The translations under genes and the position numbers were made by a program. The notes below the pieces were generated by a model that had not been told where the DNA came from, ran no database searches, and saw only the letters and a program-made list of their open reading frames with translations. Shown piece by piece: positions 1-9,094 of a stretch of 64,000 bases of DNA (the stretch's first letter is position 1; the number at the start of each line of letters is the position of its first letter). Origin of the DNA: Cryptosporangium phraense (GTDB taxonomy: Bacteria; Actinomycetota; Actinomycetes; Mycobacteriales; Cryptosporangiaceae); contig NZ_VIRS01000014.1 in NCBI RefSeq assembly GCF_006912135.1, forward strand, positions 1 to 64,000, written 5' to 3'.

Positions 1-22
1 GGGCTCCGGGGCTATCGACGGG

Positions 23-41
23 GCTCCCTGGTGCAGGGAGC
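23..41. terminator. hairpin, probable terminator of an upstream gene
   Basis: GCTCCCTG and CAGGGAGC form a perfect 8-bp stem with a GTG loop. There is no T tract, as is common for actinobacterial terminators. The rest of bases 1-234 holds no convincing gene; a purine-rich ribosome site (GGAAGGA) lies just before the first gene. No iron box is visible in this leader. Confidence 0.45.
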
Positions 42-234
42 AGCGGTCGCCTTCGTGAGGGACTCGGTTCCGGCACGGCCGGCCCGATCGGGTCGCCGCG
101 CCGCACCTCGGCTCTTCGGCGTTACTCGTGCTCACTCCACCATCCTGACTCACTCCCGCACGCACAACGCCGGGACGTCCGAACTGTCGTTGTTCGCGTA
201 GCCTCCCGAACGAGAGACCGACGGAAGGACAACG

Positions 235-1569
235 GTGGAACTGCCCCGGTCGTTCGCGGGTGCCCCCGCCCTACCGATCGACGCCGTCCCGACGACCGTC
301 CGCGCCGCCGCCCTCGCCTCCCGCGGGTCCGGCGAACCGGTCGGCGGCTACCTCTACGACCTCGCCGCCGCCCAGACCCGAGCCACCGCCCTCGTCGACG
401 CCCTCCCCGGCACCGCGACGGTGTGCTTCGCGGTCAAGGCCAACTCGTACCCCCCGCTGCTCGCCGCCCTCGCCGAGCGGATCCACGGCTTCGAGGTCGC
501 GAGCGTCTCCGAAGCCCGCCTCGCCGTCGCCGCCGCCCTCAAAGCCGGAACGACGCCCCGACTCGTCGCGTCCGGCCCGGCCAAGAACCCGGCGATGCTG
601 GCCGGCCTCCTCGGCCCGGAGATCCCCGACGGCGCGCTCACGGTCAACGTCGAGAGCCTGCTCGAACTGCACCGCCTCTCGCGCGCCGCCGTCGCCGCCG
701 GACGTCACGCCCCCGGCCGCGAGGTCCCGGTCGCCCTCCGGGTCAACCCGCGAACGAGCCCACTCCGGATCGAACACACCCACGGCCTCACGATGGGCGG
801 CCTGCCCAGCCCGTTCGGCATCCCCGAGCCCGAGATCCCCCGGGTCCTGCGCGCGCTCGGCTCGCTGCCGGGCGTCCGCTTCAGTGGCTTTCACCTGCAC
901 GCGGTGAGCGGCAACATGGACGCCTCCCGCCACGCGGACTACGTCCGCGGGGTCGTGGACTGGTCTGTCCGCACCGCGGACGAGCACGGCCTCCACCTGC
1001 GGACGATCGACGTCGGTGGCGGGCTCGGGATCCCGTTCGAACCCGGGCCCGAGTTCGACGTCGCGGCCTTCGGAGCCGCCCTGCCCGACCTGGGGGACGT
1101 CGAGCTCGTCCTCGAACCCGGCCGCTGGATGACCGGACCGATCGGCTGGTACGCGACCGAGGTCGTGGACGTGAAGCACTCCTACGGCGAGGTGTTCGTC
1201 GTGGTCCGCGGCGGCATCAACCACTTCCAGCTCCCCACCTCCTGGGAGATCCGGCACAACTTCGCGGTGCTGCCGGTGGACGACTGGCCGGTCGGCCTGC
1301 CCCGCCCGTCGGCCGAGCGCGTGCCGGTCATGGTCTCCGGTGAGCTGTGCACCCCCGAGGACGTGCTCGCGCGCGAGGTCACGGTCGAGTCGGTGCGGGC
1401 CGGTGACCTGCTGATCTTCCCGAACGCCGGGGCCTACGGGTTCGAGTTCGCGATGCCCGCGTTCCTCGGCCAGCCGCCGGCCTGGCGAACCGCGCTGATC
1501 CGCCCGGACGGTCCGACCCTGAGACCGCGTCCGGCGAGCCGAGTTGACGACCTGACGAACTTCCGCTGA
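235..1569 (+). CDS. fold-type III PLP-dependent decarboxylase (siderophore biosynthesis)
   Basis: A 444-residue enzyme of the alanine-racemase-fold Orn/DAP/Arg decarboxylase family. Visible motifs are the PLP lysine (FAVKANS, about residue 64), a HLHAVSGN segment, the glycine-rich phosphate site DVGGGLG, EPGRWM, the C-terminal GELCTPEDV containing the catalytic Cys and Asp, and GAYGFEFAMPAF. GTG start at 235 follows GGAAGGAC. Members of this family occur in NIS siderophore clusters (SbnH of staphyloferrin B, AcsE of achromobactin), where they decarboxylate an amino-acid building block or a citryl intermediate. First gene of a co-directional siderophore cluster; its stop codon lies inside the iron box that precedes the next gene. 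The substrate cannot be read from the sequence. Confidence 0.85.
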   Translation: MELPRSFAGAPALPIDAVPTTVRAAALASRGSGEPVGGYLYDLAAAQTRATALVDALPGTATVCFAVKANSYPPLLAALAERIHGFEVASVSEARLAVAAALKAGTTPRLVASGPAKNPAMLAGLLGPEIPDGALTVNVESLLELHRLSRAAVAAGRHAPGREVPVALRVNPRTSPLRIEHTHGLTMGGLPSPFGIPEPEIPRVLRALGSLPGVRFSGFHLHAVSGNMDASRHADYVRGVVDWSVRTADEHGLHLRTIDVGGGLGIPFEPGPEFDVAAFGAALPDLGDVELVLEPGRWMTGPIGWYATEVVDVKHSYGEVFVVVRGGINHFQLPTSWEIRHNFAVLPVDDWPVGLPRPSAERVPVMVSGELCTPEDVLAREVTVESVRAGDLLIFPNAGAYGFEFAMPAFLGQPPAWRTALIRPDGPTLRPRPASRVDDLTNFR

Positions 1570-1585
1570 GGTTAGGCAAGCCTAA
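1567..1585 (+). promoter_or_regulatory. IdeR/DmdR/DtxR-type iron box
   Basis: TGAGGTTAGGCAAGCCTAA matches 16 of 19 positions of the DtxR/IdeR consensus TTAGGTTAGGCTAACCTAA, with the palindromic core TTAGGCAAGCCTAA. It begins on the stop codon of the preceding gene and lies 32 nt upstream of the aminotransferase ATG. This implies an iron-repressed internal promoter for the rest of the siderophore operon. Confidence 0.85.
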
Positions 1586-1617
1586 GTCCACATCGACCTC
1601 AGGGGAGTCCCCCCACC

Positions 1618-2931
1618 ATGACCGTGCTCAGCCAGGTCGACGGAATACTCGCCCGCCAAGCCGCCCGGGAGTCCTCGGCCCGGACGTACGCGAGACACTT
1701 CCCGATCGTCCCGGTCCGCGGCGAAGGCATGACGATCCACGCCGCGGACGGCCGGACCTATCTGGACTGTCTGTCCGGAGCGGGCACGCTCGCGCTCGGG
1801 CACAACCACCCGGTCGTCGTCGACGCGATCCGGCGGACGGTCGACTCCGGCCGGCCGCTGCACACGCTCGACTTGTCGACACCGGAGAAGGACGAGTTCG
1901 TCACCGAGCTGTTCGCAACGCTGCCGGACACCGGCTACAAGATCCAGTTCTGCGGCCCGGCCGGCACCGACGCGGTCGAGGCGGCGATCAAGCTCGCCCA
2001 GACCGCCACCGGCCGGACCTCGGTCGCCGCGTTCACCGGCGCCTACCACGGCATGACGCTGGCCGCGATGTCCGCGTCCGGGGGCGTGGCCGCGCGCACC
2101 GGGACGAACCTCGACGTCGTCCGGCTGCCGTTCCCGTACCCCTACCGGTGCCCGCTCGGCCTCGGCGGGGTCGCCGGCGAACACGCGTCGGCCGCCTATG
2201 CGGAACGCCTGCTCGACGACCCCAACAGCGGCGTGCCGCTCCCGGCCGCGATGCTGGTCGAACCCGTGCAGGGCGAGGGCGGGGTGATCCCCGCTCCGGA
2301 CGACTGGCTGCGCCGTCTGCGCACGCTCACCCAGCAGCACGGCGTCCCCCTGGTGGTGGACGAGATCCAGACCGGCGTCGGCCGCACCGGGACCATGTGG
2401 GCGCACGAGCGGGCCGGCATCCGGCCGGACGTCGTCGTGGCCTCGAAGGCGATCGGCGGCGGACTGCCGCTCGCGGTCGTCCTCTACCGCGAGGACCTCG
2501 ACGTGTGGGAGCCCGGCGCGCACGCCGGGACGTTCCGCGGGAACGTCCTCGCGATGGCCGCGGGAGCGGCCACGCTCCGGTTCGTCCGGGAGAACGACCT
2601 GGCCACGGCGGCGGCAACGAACGGCGCGCGGCTCCGCGACGGTCTGGAGAAGCTGACCCACCCGGCGATCGGGGACGTCCGCGGGCGCGGGCTGATGCTC
2701 GGCGTCGAACTCGTCGACCCGGACGGGGTGCCGGACCACCTCGGCGCCCGCCCGGCCGCGTCCGCGCTGGCCGGACGGGTCCGGACCGAGTGTCTGCGGC
2801 GGGGTCTGCTCGTTGAACTGGGTGGCCGGCACGACGCGGTGCTGCGCCTGCTGCCCCCGCTGACGATCACCGAGCCCCAAGTCGACGCGGTCCTCGACCG
2901 CCTCGCCGACGCCTTGCGCGCTTGCGAGTGA
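1618..2931 (+). CDS. diaminobutyrate--2-oxoglutarate aminotransferase (class III)
   Basis: A 437-residue class III PLP aminotransferase resembling the Dat/RhbA/AcsF group, which converts aspartate semialdehyde to L-2,4-diaminobutyrate with glutamate as donor. Typical features are LSGAGTLALGHNHP near residue 58, FCGPAGTDAVEAAIKLAQ, VDEIQTGVGRTG, and the PLP lysine in VVASKAIGGGLPLAVV. ATG at 1618 has an AGGGGAG ribosome site. The iron box just upstream indicates iron-regulated expression. With the decarboxylase at 5925 it supplies 1,3-diaminopropane, as in rhizobactin 1021/schizokinen-type pathways. Confidence 0.9.
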   Translation: MTVLSQVDGILARQAARESSARTYARHFPIVPVRGEGMTIHAADGRTYLDCLSGAGTLALGHNHPVVVDAIRRTVDSGRPLHTLDLSTPEKDEFVTELFATLPDTGYKIQFCGPAGTDAVEAAIKLAQTATGRTSVAAFTGAYHGMTLAAMSASGGVAARTGTNLDVVRLPFPYPYRCPLGLGGVAGEHASAAYAERLLDDPNSGVPLPAAMLVEPVQGEGGVIPAPDDWLRRLRTLTQQHGVPLVVDEIQTGVGRTGTMWAHERAGIRPDVVVASKAIGGGLPLAVVLYREDLDVWEPGAHAGTFRGNVLAMAAGAATLRFVRENDLATAAATNGARLRDGLEKLTHPAIGDVRGRGLMLGVELVDPDGVPDHLGARPAASALAGRVRTECLRRGLLVELGGRHDAVLRLLPPLTITEPQVDAVLDRLADALRACE

Positions 2932-2981
2932 ACGCACTCACCCCTTGCCAGACCGGGGTGGGTGCGAGGGAGTGTCTAGGG

Positions 2982-4673
2982 ATGCAAACCACTGATCGCG
3001 CCTGGCGCGAGGCCGGGCACGCGCTCCTCGTGCGTGCGCTGGCCGAGCTGTCCTACGAGGACATGCTCTCGCCCGAGCCGCTGGGCGACGGTGCCTACCG
3101 CGTTTCGCTGGCGGCCGAGTACACGTTCCGCGCGGTACGCGGCGGGTTCGAGAGCTGGCGGATCGATCCCGGGTCGGTCCGGCGCAACGGCGTGCCGGCG
3201 TCCGACCCGATGGAGTTCCTGGTCGACGCGCGGTCGGCGTTGGGGCTGGACGGGCCGACCACGGCCGAGGCGCTGCGCGAGCTGGTGGCGACCTGGTCGG
3301 CCGACGCGCTGCTCCGGCGGTCGCTGCCGACCGCGTCCGGGCTGGCCGACGCGTCGTACGTCGATCTCGAGCAGGCCCAGGGCGGTCACCCGGCGATGGT
3401 CCTCAACAAGGGCCGGCTCGGCTTCACCGCCTCCGACGCCGAGGCCTACGCGCCCGAGGCGGGCCGCACGCTCCGGTTGACCTGGATCGCCGTGCATCCA
3501 TCGCTGGGGGTCTCCGCGGGGGTTTCTCTGGCCGACGAGCTCGATCCGGACACCACGGCCGCGTTCGCGTCCCGCGCGCCGGACGGGTACGTCTGGCTCC
3601 CGGTCCACCCGTTCCATCTGGACGTGGCGGTCCGCCCGTTGTTCGCGCCGTACCTGGCCGACGGACGGATCGTCGAACTGGGTGAGGCTCCGGACCGGTA
3701 CCGGGTGCTGGCGTCGGTGCGCACGCTGGTGAACGTCGACCACCCGGCCAAGTTCCACGTGAAGGTGCCGCTGCTGATCCGGAACACGCTGGTCTGGCGG
3801 GGGCTGCCGGCCGGCCCGACGGCCGGGGCGCCCGCGGTGTCGGCCTGGCTGCACGCGCTGCAGGCGTCGGATCCGTTCCTGGCGTCGCACGTGGACCTGC
3901 TGGGTGAGGTCGCGTCGGTCGCGGTGCGCCACCCGCTGTTCGACCGGATCCCGGACGCGCCGTACCGGTACCACGAGCTGCTCGCCGCGGTCTGGCGCGA
4001 GCCGGTGGAGACGTATCTGCGGCCCGGCGAGCGGGCCCGGTCGCTGGCGTCGCTGCTGGTGACCGGCTCCGACGGGGTCGCGCTGGTGGCCGAGCTGGTC
4101 GCACGGTCGGGCCTCTCGGCGGTGTCCTGGGTGCGGACGTTGCTGCGTGTCGTGCTGGCCGCGCCGCTGCACGCGCTGCACGTCCACGACCTGGCGTTCT
4201 GTCCGCACGGCGAGAACACCGTCGTGGTGTTCGGGCCGGACGACGTCCCGGTGCGGACGATGCTCAAGGACTTCGCCGAGGACGTGAACCTGCTGCCCGG
4301 GCGGGTGTACCCGGGGTTGCCGCCCGAGGCCGACCGGCTGCTGCCCCGGTGGTCGGAGGGGGAGCTGGCGCACTCGATCGTCACCGCGGTCTTCGCCGGG
4401 GTGTTCCGGCCACTGGCGGTGCTGGTGGGGCCGCTCGGGATCTCCGAGCCGGAGTTCTGGGGCCTGGTGCGGGAGGCGGTGGAGGAGTACTTCGAGGCGG
4501 TGCCGGAGGCGGCGGCCCGGCGGAAGGAGTACGGGCTGACCGCGGACCGGGTCGAGCGGATCTGCCTCAACCGCGAGCAGCTCACCGGCGGCGGGTTCCA
4601 CGACCGGGCCGAGAAGGAGGAGTTCGAGATCGTCTCCGGGACGGTGCCGAACCCGCTGGTGGTGCACGGGTGA
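2982..4673 (+). CDS. IucA/IucC-family NIS siderophore synthetase (first copy)
   Basis: An ATP-dependent carboxylate-amine/hydroxylamine ligase of the NRPS-independent siderophore family, about 563 residues, the usual size. Family motifs: a GHPAMVLNKGRLGF segment followed by YAPE (ATP site), SVRTLVNVDHPAKFHVKVPL in the middle, and HDLAFCPHGENTVVVF with MLKDFAEDVNLL in the C-terminal FhuF-like part. ATG at 2982 has GAGGGAG upstream; a TTG 60 nt earlier would overlap the previous gene and is less likely. It is joined by a GTGA overlap to the next gene. The substrate type (citrate, or a mono-citryl intermediate) cannot be decided here. Confidence 0.92.
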   Translation: MQTTDRAWREAGHALLVRALAELSYEDMLSPEPLGDGAYRVSLAAEYTFRAVRGGFESWRIDPGSVRRNGVPASDPMEFLVDARSALGLDGPTTAEALRELVATWSADALLRRSLPTASGLADASYVDLEQAQGGHPAMVLNKGRLGFTASDAEAYAPEAGRTLRLTWIAVHPSLGVSAGVSLADELDPDTTAAFASRAPDGYVWLPVHPFHLDVAVRPLFAPYLADGRIVELGEAPDRYRVLASVRTLVNVDHPAKFHVKVPLLIRNTLVWRGLPAGPTAGAPAVSAWLHALQASDPFLASHVDLLGEVASVAVRHPLFDRIPDAPYRYHELLAAVWREPVETYLRPGERARSLASLLVTGSDGVALVAELVARSGLSAVSWVRTLLRVVLAAPLHALHVHDLAFCPHGENTVVVFGPDDVPVRTMLKDFAEDVNLLPGRVYPGLPPEADRLLPRWSEGELAHSIVTAVFAGVFRPLAVLVGPLGISEPEFWGLVREAVEEYFEAVPEAAARRKEYGLTADRVERICLNREQLTGGGFHDRAEKEEFEIVSGTVPNPLVVHG

Positions 4674-5944
4674 GTGCGCTGGCCGAGGCGGCCGAGGTGG
4701 TGCTCGCGCTGCCGGACCTGTACGGCCGGCTGGTGGGGACCAGGCTGGCCGGTGACTTCTTCCGCGCCGAGGTGGCCGCGGCCGGATACGGCGGGTGCGA
4801 CTACCTGCTCTCGGCCGACGTCGACCTGCGGGCCTTCTCGTCGTACGCGGGTTCCTACGGTGACCTGGTCCTCCGGCCCGACCTGGGCACCGCCCGGCCG
4901 TTGCCGTGGCGGGACGGGGCCGTTCTGGTGCTGGCCGACGCGGTCTCCCGTTCCGGGGAGCCGGTGCCGGTGGCGCCCCGCCAGGTCCTCCGCTCGCAGC
5001 TGGCCCGGCTGGCGTCCCAGGGGTTGACCGCGTTCGTCGGCACCGAGCTGGAGTTCCTGGTGTTCTCGGAGTCGTACCGGGACGCGTTCACCGCCGGGTA
5101 CGCCGGGCTGAGCACCGCGTCCAGGCACAACTCCGACTACGCGCTGACCGGCCTGGGGGAGATGGACGACCTCGTCGGTCGTCTGCTGCGAGGGATGGCC
5201 GAGGCCGGGCTGCGCCTGGAGTCCGCGCGCGGGGAGGTGCACCCGGGCCAGTACGAGATCGTGTTCCGCTACGCGGAGGCGCTGTCGGCCTGCGACGCCC
5301 ACGTCTTCTACAAGATGGGCGCGAAGCAGATCGCCGAGGCCAGTGGGCGCGCCCTGACGTTCATGCCGAAGTACGACGCGGGCGAGGGCAACTCGTGCCA
5401 CGTGCATTTCTCGCTCCGGGAAGATGGCCGTCCTTCACTGGGCGATTCGGCGTTGGGCCAGTTCGGGGAGCACTTCCTCGCCGGGGTGCTGGCCTGCGCA
5501 CCGGAGCTGACGCTGCTGAGCGCGCCGACGATCAACGCGTACAAGCGGCTGGCCCCGGAGGCGTTCGCGCCGACGTCGGCCACCTGGGGCTACGACGACC
5601 GGACCCGGGCGATCCGGGTCGTGGGGACGGGCTCGTCGCTGCGGCTCGAACACCGCATCGCCGGTGGGGACGCGAACCCGTACCTCGTGGTGGCGGGGAT
5701 CGTCGCGTCGGGCCTCTACGGCGTCGAGCGGTCGCTGCCGTTGGCCCCGCCGAGCGCTGACGGTTCGCCGCTGCCGCGGACCCTGGAGTCGGCGGCCCGG
5801 CTCTGGCGGGAGAGCGCGGTGGCGCGGGCCGCGTTCGGCGACGAGGTCGTCGATCACCTGGCGGCGGCCGCGGACGCGGAGCTGTCGGCTTTCGCCAACA
5901 CGGTCACGGACTGGGAGCGCCAACGTGCCTTCGAACGCCTCTGA
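4670..5944 (+). CDS. glutamine synthetase-like ligase within the siderophore operon
   Basis: 424 residues, GTG start overlapping the previous stop (GTGA). It has the glutamine synthetase catalytic-domain signatures: GTELEFLVF, ESARGEVHPGQYEIVF, GEGNSCHVHFSL, NAYKRLAPEAFAPTSATWG and LEHRIAGGDANPYL. It resembles the short GlnA-like gamma-glutamyl-amide ligases (GlnA3/GlnA4, PuuA types) more than housekeeping GlnA. Family knowledge: these enzymes form gamma-glutamyl amides of polyamines or other amines using ATP. Placement between two NIS synthetases, with a 20-bp overlap into the diaminobutyrate decarboxylase, implies a role in the siderophore pathway: building a glutamyl amide, or protecting a diamine. 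That role is inference; I know of no well-known NIS pathway using one. Confidence 0.85.
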   Translation: MSALAEAAEVVLALPDLYGRLVGTRLAGDFFRAEVAAAGYGGCDYLLSADVDLRAFSSYAGSYGDLVLRPDLGTARPLPWRDGAVLVLADAVSRSGEPVPVAPRQVLRSQLARLASQGLTAFVGTELEFLVFSESYRDAFTAGYAGLSTASRHNSDYALTGLGEMDDLVGRLLRGMAEAGLRLESARGEVHPGQYEIVFRYAEALSACDAHVFYKMGAKQIAEASGRALTFMPKYDAGEGNSCHVHFSLREDGRPSLGDSALGQFGEHFLAGVLACAPELTLLSAPTINAYKRLAPEAFAPTSATWGYDDRTRAIRVVGTGSSLRLEHRIAGGDANPYLVVAGIVASGLYGVERSLPLAPPSADGSPLPRTLESAARLWRESAVARAAFGDEVVDHLAAAADAELSAFANTVTDWERQRAFERL

Positions 5945-7349
5945 ATCGGCGGCCCTGGCCGGGCGGGACAGTGCTGTGCTCGCCGAGTTGCTGCGGGTAG
6001 CGCTGGATGCCCTGGCCGCCGGCGCCCGCGACCGAGGCGGTCCGGCGCCGGCCGGAACGCCGGCCGTGCTCGACGCGGCCTGGCGCAACGCGCTCGGCGG
6101 TGCTCCCGGGGCCGAAGCCTTGCGGGAGCTCGTCCGGGTGTTCGCGGCCGGGTCGGTGGATCCGGCCGACCCCTGGTGTGCGGCCCATCTGCACACGCCC
6201 CCGTTGGCGCTGGCCGTCGCGGCCGACCTGGCCGCCTCGGCGCTCAACCCCTCGCTCGACTCCTGGGACCAGGCCCCGATCGCCACCACGCTCGAACCCG
6301 CCGTCATCGCCGAGCTCGCCGCGCTGGCCGGCTTCGACCCGGCCACGGCCAGCGGCGTCGTCACGACCGGTGGCTCCGAGTCGAACCTGCTCGGGCTCCT
6401 GCTGGCCCGGGAGAGAGCGATCCCGGGCGCGGTCCGCACCGGCCTTCCGGCCGGCCGCTACCGGATCTACGGCTCCGCGGTGACGCACTTCTCCGTCCAC
6501 CGCGCCGCCGGGCTCCTCGGCTTCGGCGAAGACGCCGTCGTCCCGGTCGACACCGGGCGCGACCACCGGCTCGACCCCGACGCCCTCGACCGCGCGCTCA
6601 CCGCCACGACCGACCACCCGATCGCGATCGTCGCCACCGCCGGTACCACCGACCTCGGCGCGATCGACGACCTTCCGGCCATCGCCGAGGTGGCGGCAAA
6701 GCACCGGGTCTGGCTCCACGTCGATGCCGCCTACGGCGGGGGAGCCCTCTTCTCCGAGCGCCTGGCGCCACTGCTCAGCGGCCTCGAACGAGCCGACTCC
6801 GTCGGCCTCGACCTGCACAAACTCGGCTGGCAACCGGTCGCGGCCGGCATCTTCCTCACCTGCTCGGCCACCAACCTCACCGCGCTCGCCCGCCGCGCCG
6901 AGTACCTCAATCCGGCCGACGACGAGGACGCCGGGTACACGAGCCTGCTCGGCCGCTCGCTGCGCACGACCCGTCGCCCCGACGCGCTCAAGATCGCGGT
7001 CACCCTCCGGGCGCTGGGCCGCGACGGCCTCGGCCGGCTCGTCGACCGTTGCTCGGCGCTGGCCCACCACGCCGCCGCGGCCGTCGAGGCCGAGCCCGCC
7101 CTCGAGCTCTACCAACCCCCGGTGCTCACCACGGTCGTCTTCCGTTACCGGGCGTCCGACGAGGTCAACGCCCGGCTGCGCCGTGCGTTGCTGGCCGCCG
7201 GCCGGGCGGTCGTCGGCCGGACCGAGATCGACGGCCGCGTGTGGCTCAAGCTCACCCTCCTCAATCCGGACGCCACGGAGGCCGACGTCGACGGGCTGCT
7301 CGCGGCCGTACTCGACGCCGGAGCGGCGGAACTCAAGGCGGTGCGATGA
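5925..7349 (+). CDS. group II PLP decarboxylase, probable L-2,4-diaminobutyrate decarboxylase
   Basis: 474 residues from GTG 5925 (GGGAG ahead; overlaps the previous gene by 20 bp). Fold-type I group II decarboxylase motifs: TTGGSESNLLGLLLAR, ATAGTTDLGAIDD, WLHVDAAYGGG, and the PLP lysine in LDLHKLGWQP. Related to RhbB/Ddc enzymes that make 1,3-diaminopropane from L-2,4-diaminobutyrate, which fits the aminotransferase at 1618. A tyrosine/aromatic amino acid decarboxylase role cannot be excluded from sequence but is contextually unlikely. ATGA overlap couples it to the next NIS synthetase. Confidence 0.85.
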   Translation: MPSNASESAALAGRDSAVLAELLRVALDALAAGARDRGGPAPAGTPAVLDAAWRNALGGAPGAEALRELVRVFAAGSVDPADPWCAAHLHTPPLALAVAADLAASALNPSLDSWDQAPIATTLEPAVIAELAALAGFDPATASGVVTTGGSESNLLGLLLARERAIPGAVRTGLPAGRYRIYGSAVTHFSVHRAAGLLGFGEDAVVPVDTGRDHRLDPDALDRALTATTDHPIAIVATAGTTDLGAIDDLPAIAEVAAKHRVWLHVDAAYGGGALFSERLAPLLSGLERADSVGLDLHKLGWQPVAAGIFLTCSATNLTALARRAEYLNPADDEDAGYTSLLGRSLRTTRRPDALKIAVTLRALGRDGLGRLVDRCSALAHHAAAAVEAEPALELYQPPVLTTVVFRYRASDEVNARLRRALLAAGRAVVGRTEIDGRVWLKLTLLNPDATEADVDGLLAAVLDAGAAELKAVR

Positions 7350-9094
7350 CCGAACCCGACATTCTGAACCGGCTTCTCGGGGACATCCCCGACCAGAGCC
7401 GGACCCCGAGAACCGGCGCGCCCACGACCGAGGGCGTCGCCAACTCGCTCGCGGTCCAGGCGCTGTTGCGCTGCTGGCTGCGCGAGGCCCGCGCCCCGGT
7501 CGCGCACGCCGGGGACACGCTGCGGATTCCGCTCCAGGTCGCCGGCGTCACGGTCGCCGCCGACGTGCGCTACCGCTCGCCGACCGGCTGGCACCGGTTC
7601 GGGCCGGCCCGGTTCCCGTCCGGCGTCAACGTGGACGCCACCGTGCTGGCCGCTCTGCTGGCGGCCGAGGCCAACTCGCACGGCTCCCCGAGCGACCTCG
7701 TCGAGCAGGTCATCGACTCCACCCGCCGGCTCGACCGCTACGTGCGGGCCCGGGCCGCCACCCCGAACGGCGACCCGGAGTCCCCGTTCCTGGTCGCCGA
7801 GCAGGCCCTCGTCGCCGGCCACCCCCTGCACCCGACGCCGAAGAGCCGCCCCGGGCTCTCCGACGTCGACGAGCTCGGCGCCGCTCCCGAGCTGCGCGGT
7901 GCGGCGCCGCTGCACTGGTTCGCGGTCGACCGGACGCTGATCCGGCACGGGTCGGCGACCGGCACCTCGGCGCTCGACCTGATCGCCTCGCTCGCGCCCC
8001 CGGGCGTGCACCAGCCCGCCGGTACCGCGCTGGTCCCGGCCCACTTCCGCCAGGCCCGCTCGCTGCTGGCCCGGGCCGACGTCCAGGACCTGATCGGCGA
8101 CGGGCGCGTCTACGACCTCGGCCCGGGCGGCCCGGCCTGGTCGTCCACGTCGTCGGTGCGGACGCTCTACCGCGCGGACGCCCGGCTGATGCTCAAGCTC
8201 TCGCTGGGCGTCCGCATCACGAACTCGCGGCGGGAGCACCTGATACCGGAACTGATCCGCGGGGCGGAGGCGTACCGGCTGGTGGAGGCCGGCCTCGGCC
8301 GGCTGTTGTCGGCCGAGCACCCGCGGTTCCGGATCCTCGGGGACCCGGCCTGGGCCGCGGTGCCCCTGCCGACGGAAGACCCGGCCGGGCAGGTCGCGCT
8401 GGCGGTGAGCCTGCGCGACAACCCGTTCGGGCCGGACGCCCGGGTGGCCTGCGTCGCCGGGCTGGTCGCGGAGCGACCCGACCTGCACGACCAGCGGTCG
8501 GCGCTGACCGTGCTGATCGAGGGCCTGGCCATCGGACGTCCGGCCGCCGCCGTCGCGGTCGAGTGGGTCCGCCGCTACGTGGACGAGGTGATCGCGCCGG
8601 TGGCCTGGCTGCACGGCGTCCACGGGCTCGGGCTGGAGGCGCACCAGCAGAACACGCTGGTGACGCTCGACCCGGCGGGCTGGCCGGTCGGCGGCTGGTA
8701 CCGCGACAACCAGGGGTACTACCTGTCGCCGACCCGGGCCGGCGTCCTGCGTGCGCTGGTGCCCGGCCTCGGCGTGGACAGCGACGCGACCAACCCCGAC
8801 GACGTCATCGACGAGCGGGTGACCTACTACGTCGGCGTGAACAACCTGCTCGGGCTGATCGGCGCGATCGGGTCGGCCGGGCTCGCCGAGGAGAACGTGC
8901 TGCTGCGGGCGGCCGTGGCCGCGCTCGAATCGCACCGCTACGGCTTCATCAACACGCTGCTGGACGCTCCCGAGCTGCCGTGCAAGGCGAACCTGCTGAC
9001 CCGGGTCGCCGGGCTCGACGAGCTGATCGGGCCGGTGGAGACGCAGTCGGTGTACGTCCGGATCCCCAACCCGCTCTGGGAGGTACGCAGGTGA
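7346..9094 (+). CDS. IucA/IucC-family NIS siderophore synthetase (second copy)
   Basis: 582 residues, translationally coupled (ATGA) to the decarboxylase. Family signatures: EQALVAGHPLHPTPKSRPG, SSTSSVRTLY, a LKLSLGVRITNSRRE strand-helix unit, and LEAHQQNTLVTL with WYRDNQGYY at the C-terminal lobe. It is clearly diverged from the copy at 2982, so the two probably catalyse successive condensations on a dicarboxylate/tricarboxylate core such as citrate, as IucA/IucC or RhbC/RhbF do. A GTGA overlap leads into the N-monooxygenase. Confidence 0.92.
   Translation: MTEPDILNRLLGDIPDQSRTPRTGAPTTEGVANSLAVQALLRCWLREARAPVAHAGDTLRIPLQVAGVTVAADVRYRSPTGWHRFGPARFPSGVNVDATVLAALLAAEANSHGSPSDLVEQVIDSTRRLDRYVRARAATPNGDPESPFLVAEQALVAGHPLHPTPKSRPGLSDVDELGAAPELRGAAPLHWFAVDRTLIRHGSATGTSALDLIASLAPPGVHQPAGTALVPAHFRQARSLLARADVQDLIGDGRVYDLGPGGPAWSSTSSVRTLYRADARLMLKLSLGVRITNSRREHLIPELIRGAEAYRLVEAGLGRLLSAEHPRFRILGDPAWAAVPLPTEDPAGQVALAVSLRDNPFGPDARVACVAGLVAERPDLHDQRSALTVLIEGLAIGRPAAAVAVEWVRRYVDEVIAPVAWLHGVHGLGLEAHQQNTLVTLDPAGWPVGGWYRDNQGYYLSPTRAGVLRALVPGLGVDSDATNPDDVIDERVTYYVGVNNLLGLIGAIGSAGLAEENVLLRAAVAALESHRYGFINTLLDAPELPCKANLLTRVAGLDELIGPVETQSVYVRIPNPLWEVRR

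Noticed and set aside
1-234. Iron box or riboswitch ahead of the first gene
   Set aside because: No DtxR/IdeR-like palindrome and no recognisable aptamer; only a short hairpin at 23-41.
271-1257. Long minus-strand and frame-shifted open frames opposite the siderophore genes (also 1582-2937, 2976-4667, 7145-8935, 8938-11595)
   Set aside because: They are Arg/Gly/Asp-rich antisense readings typical of very GC-rich DNA; the plus strand encodes recognisable enzymes with coupled starts.
2922-2981. Upstream TTG extension of the first NIS synthetase
   Set aside because: It would overlap the aminotransferase gene, has no ribosome site, and ATG 2982 has a good one; the extra residues are not family-like.
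6176-7345. Extended open frame upstream of the second NIS synthetase
   Set aside because: It lies antiphase over the decarboxylase gene; the ATGA at 7346 is the natural start.
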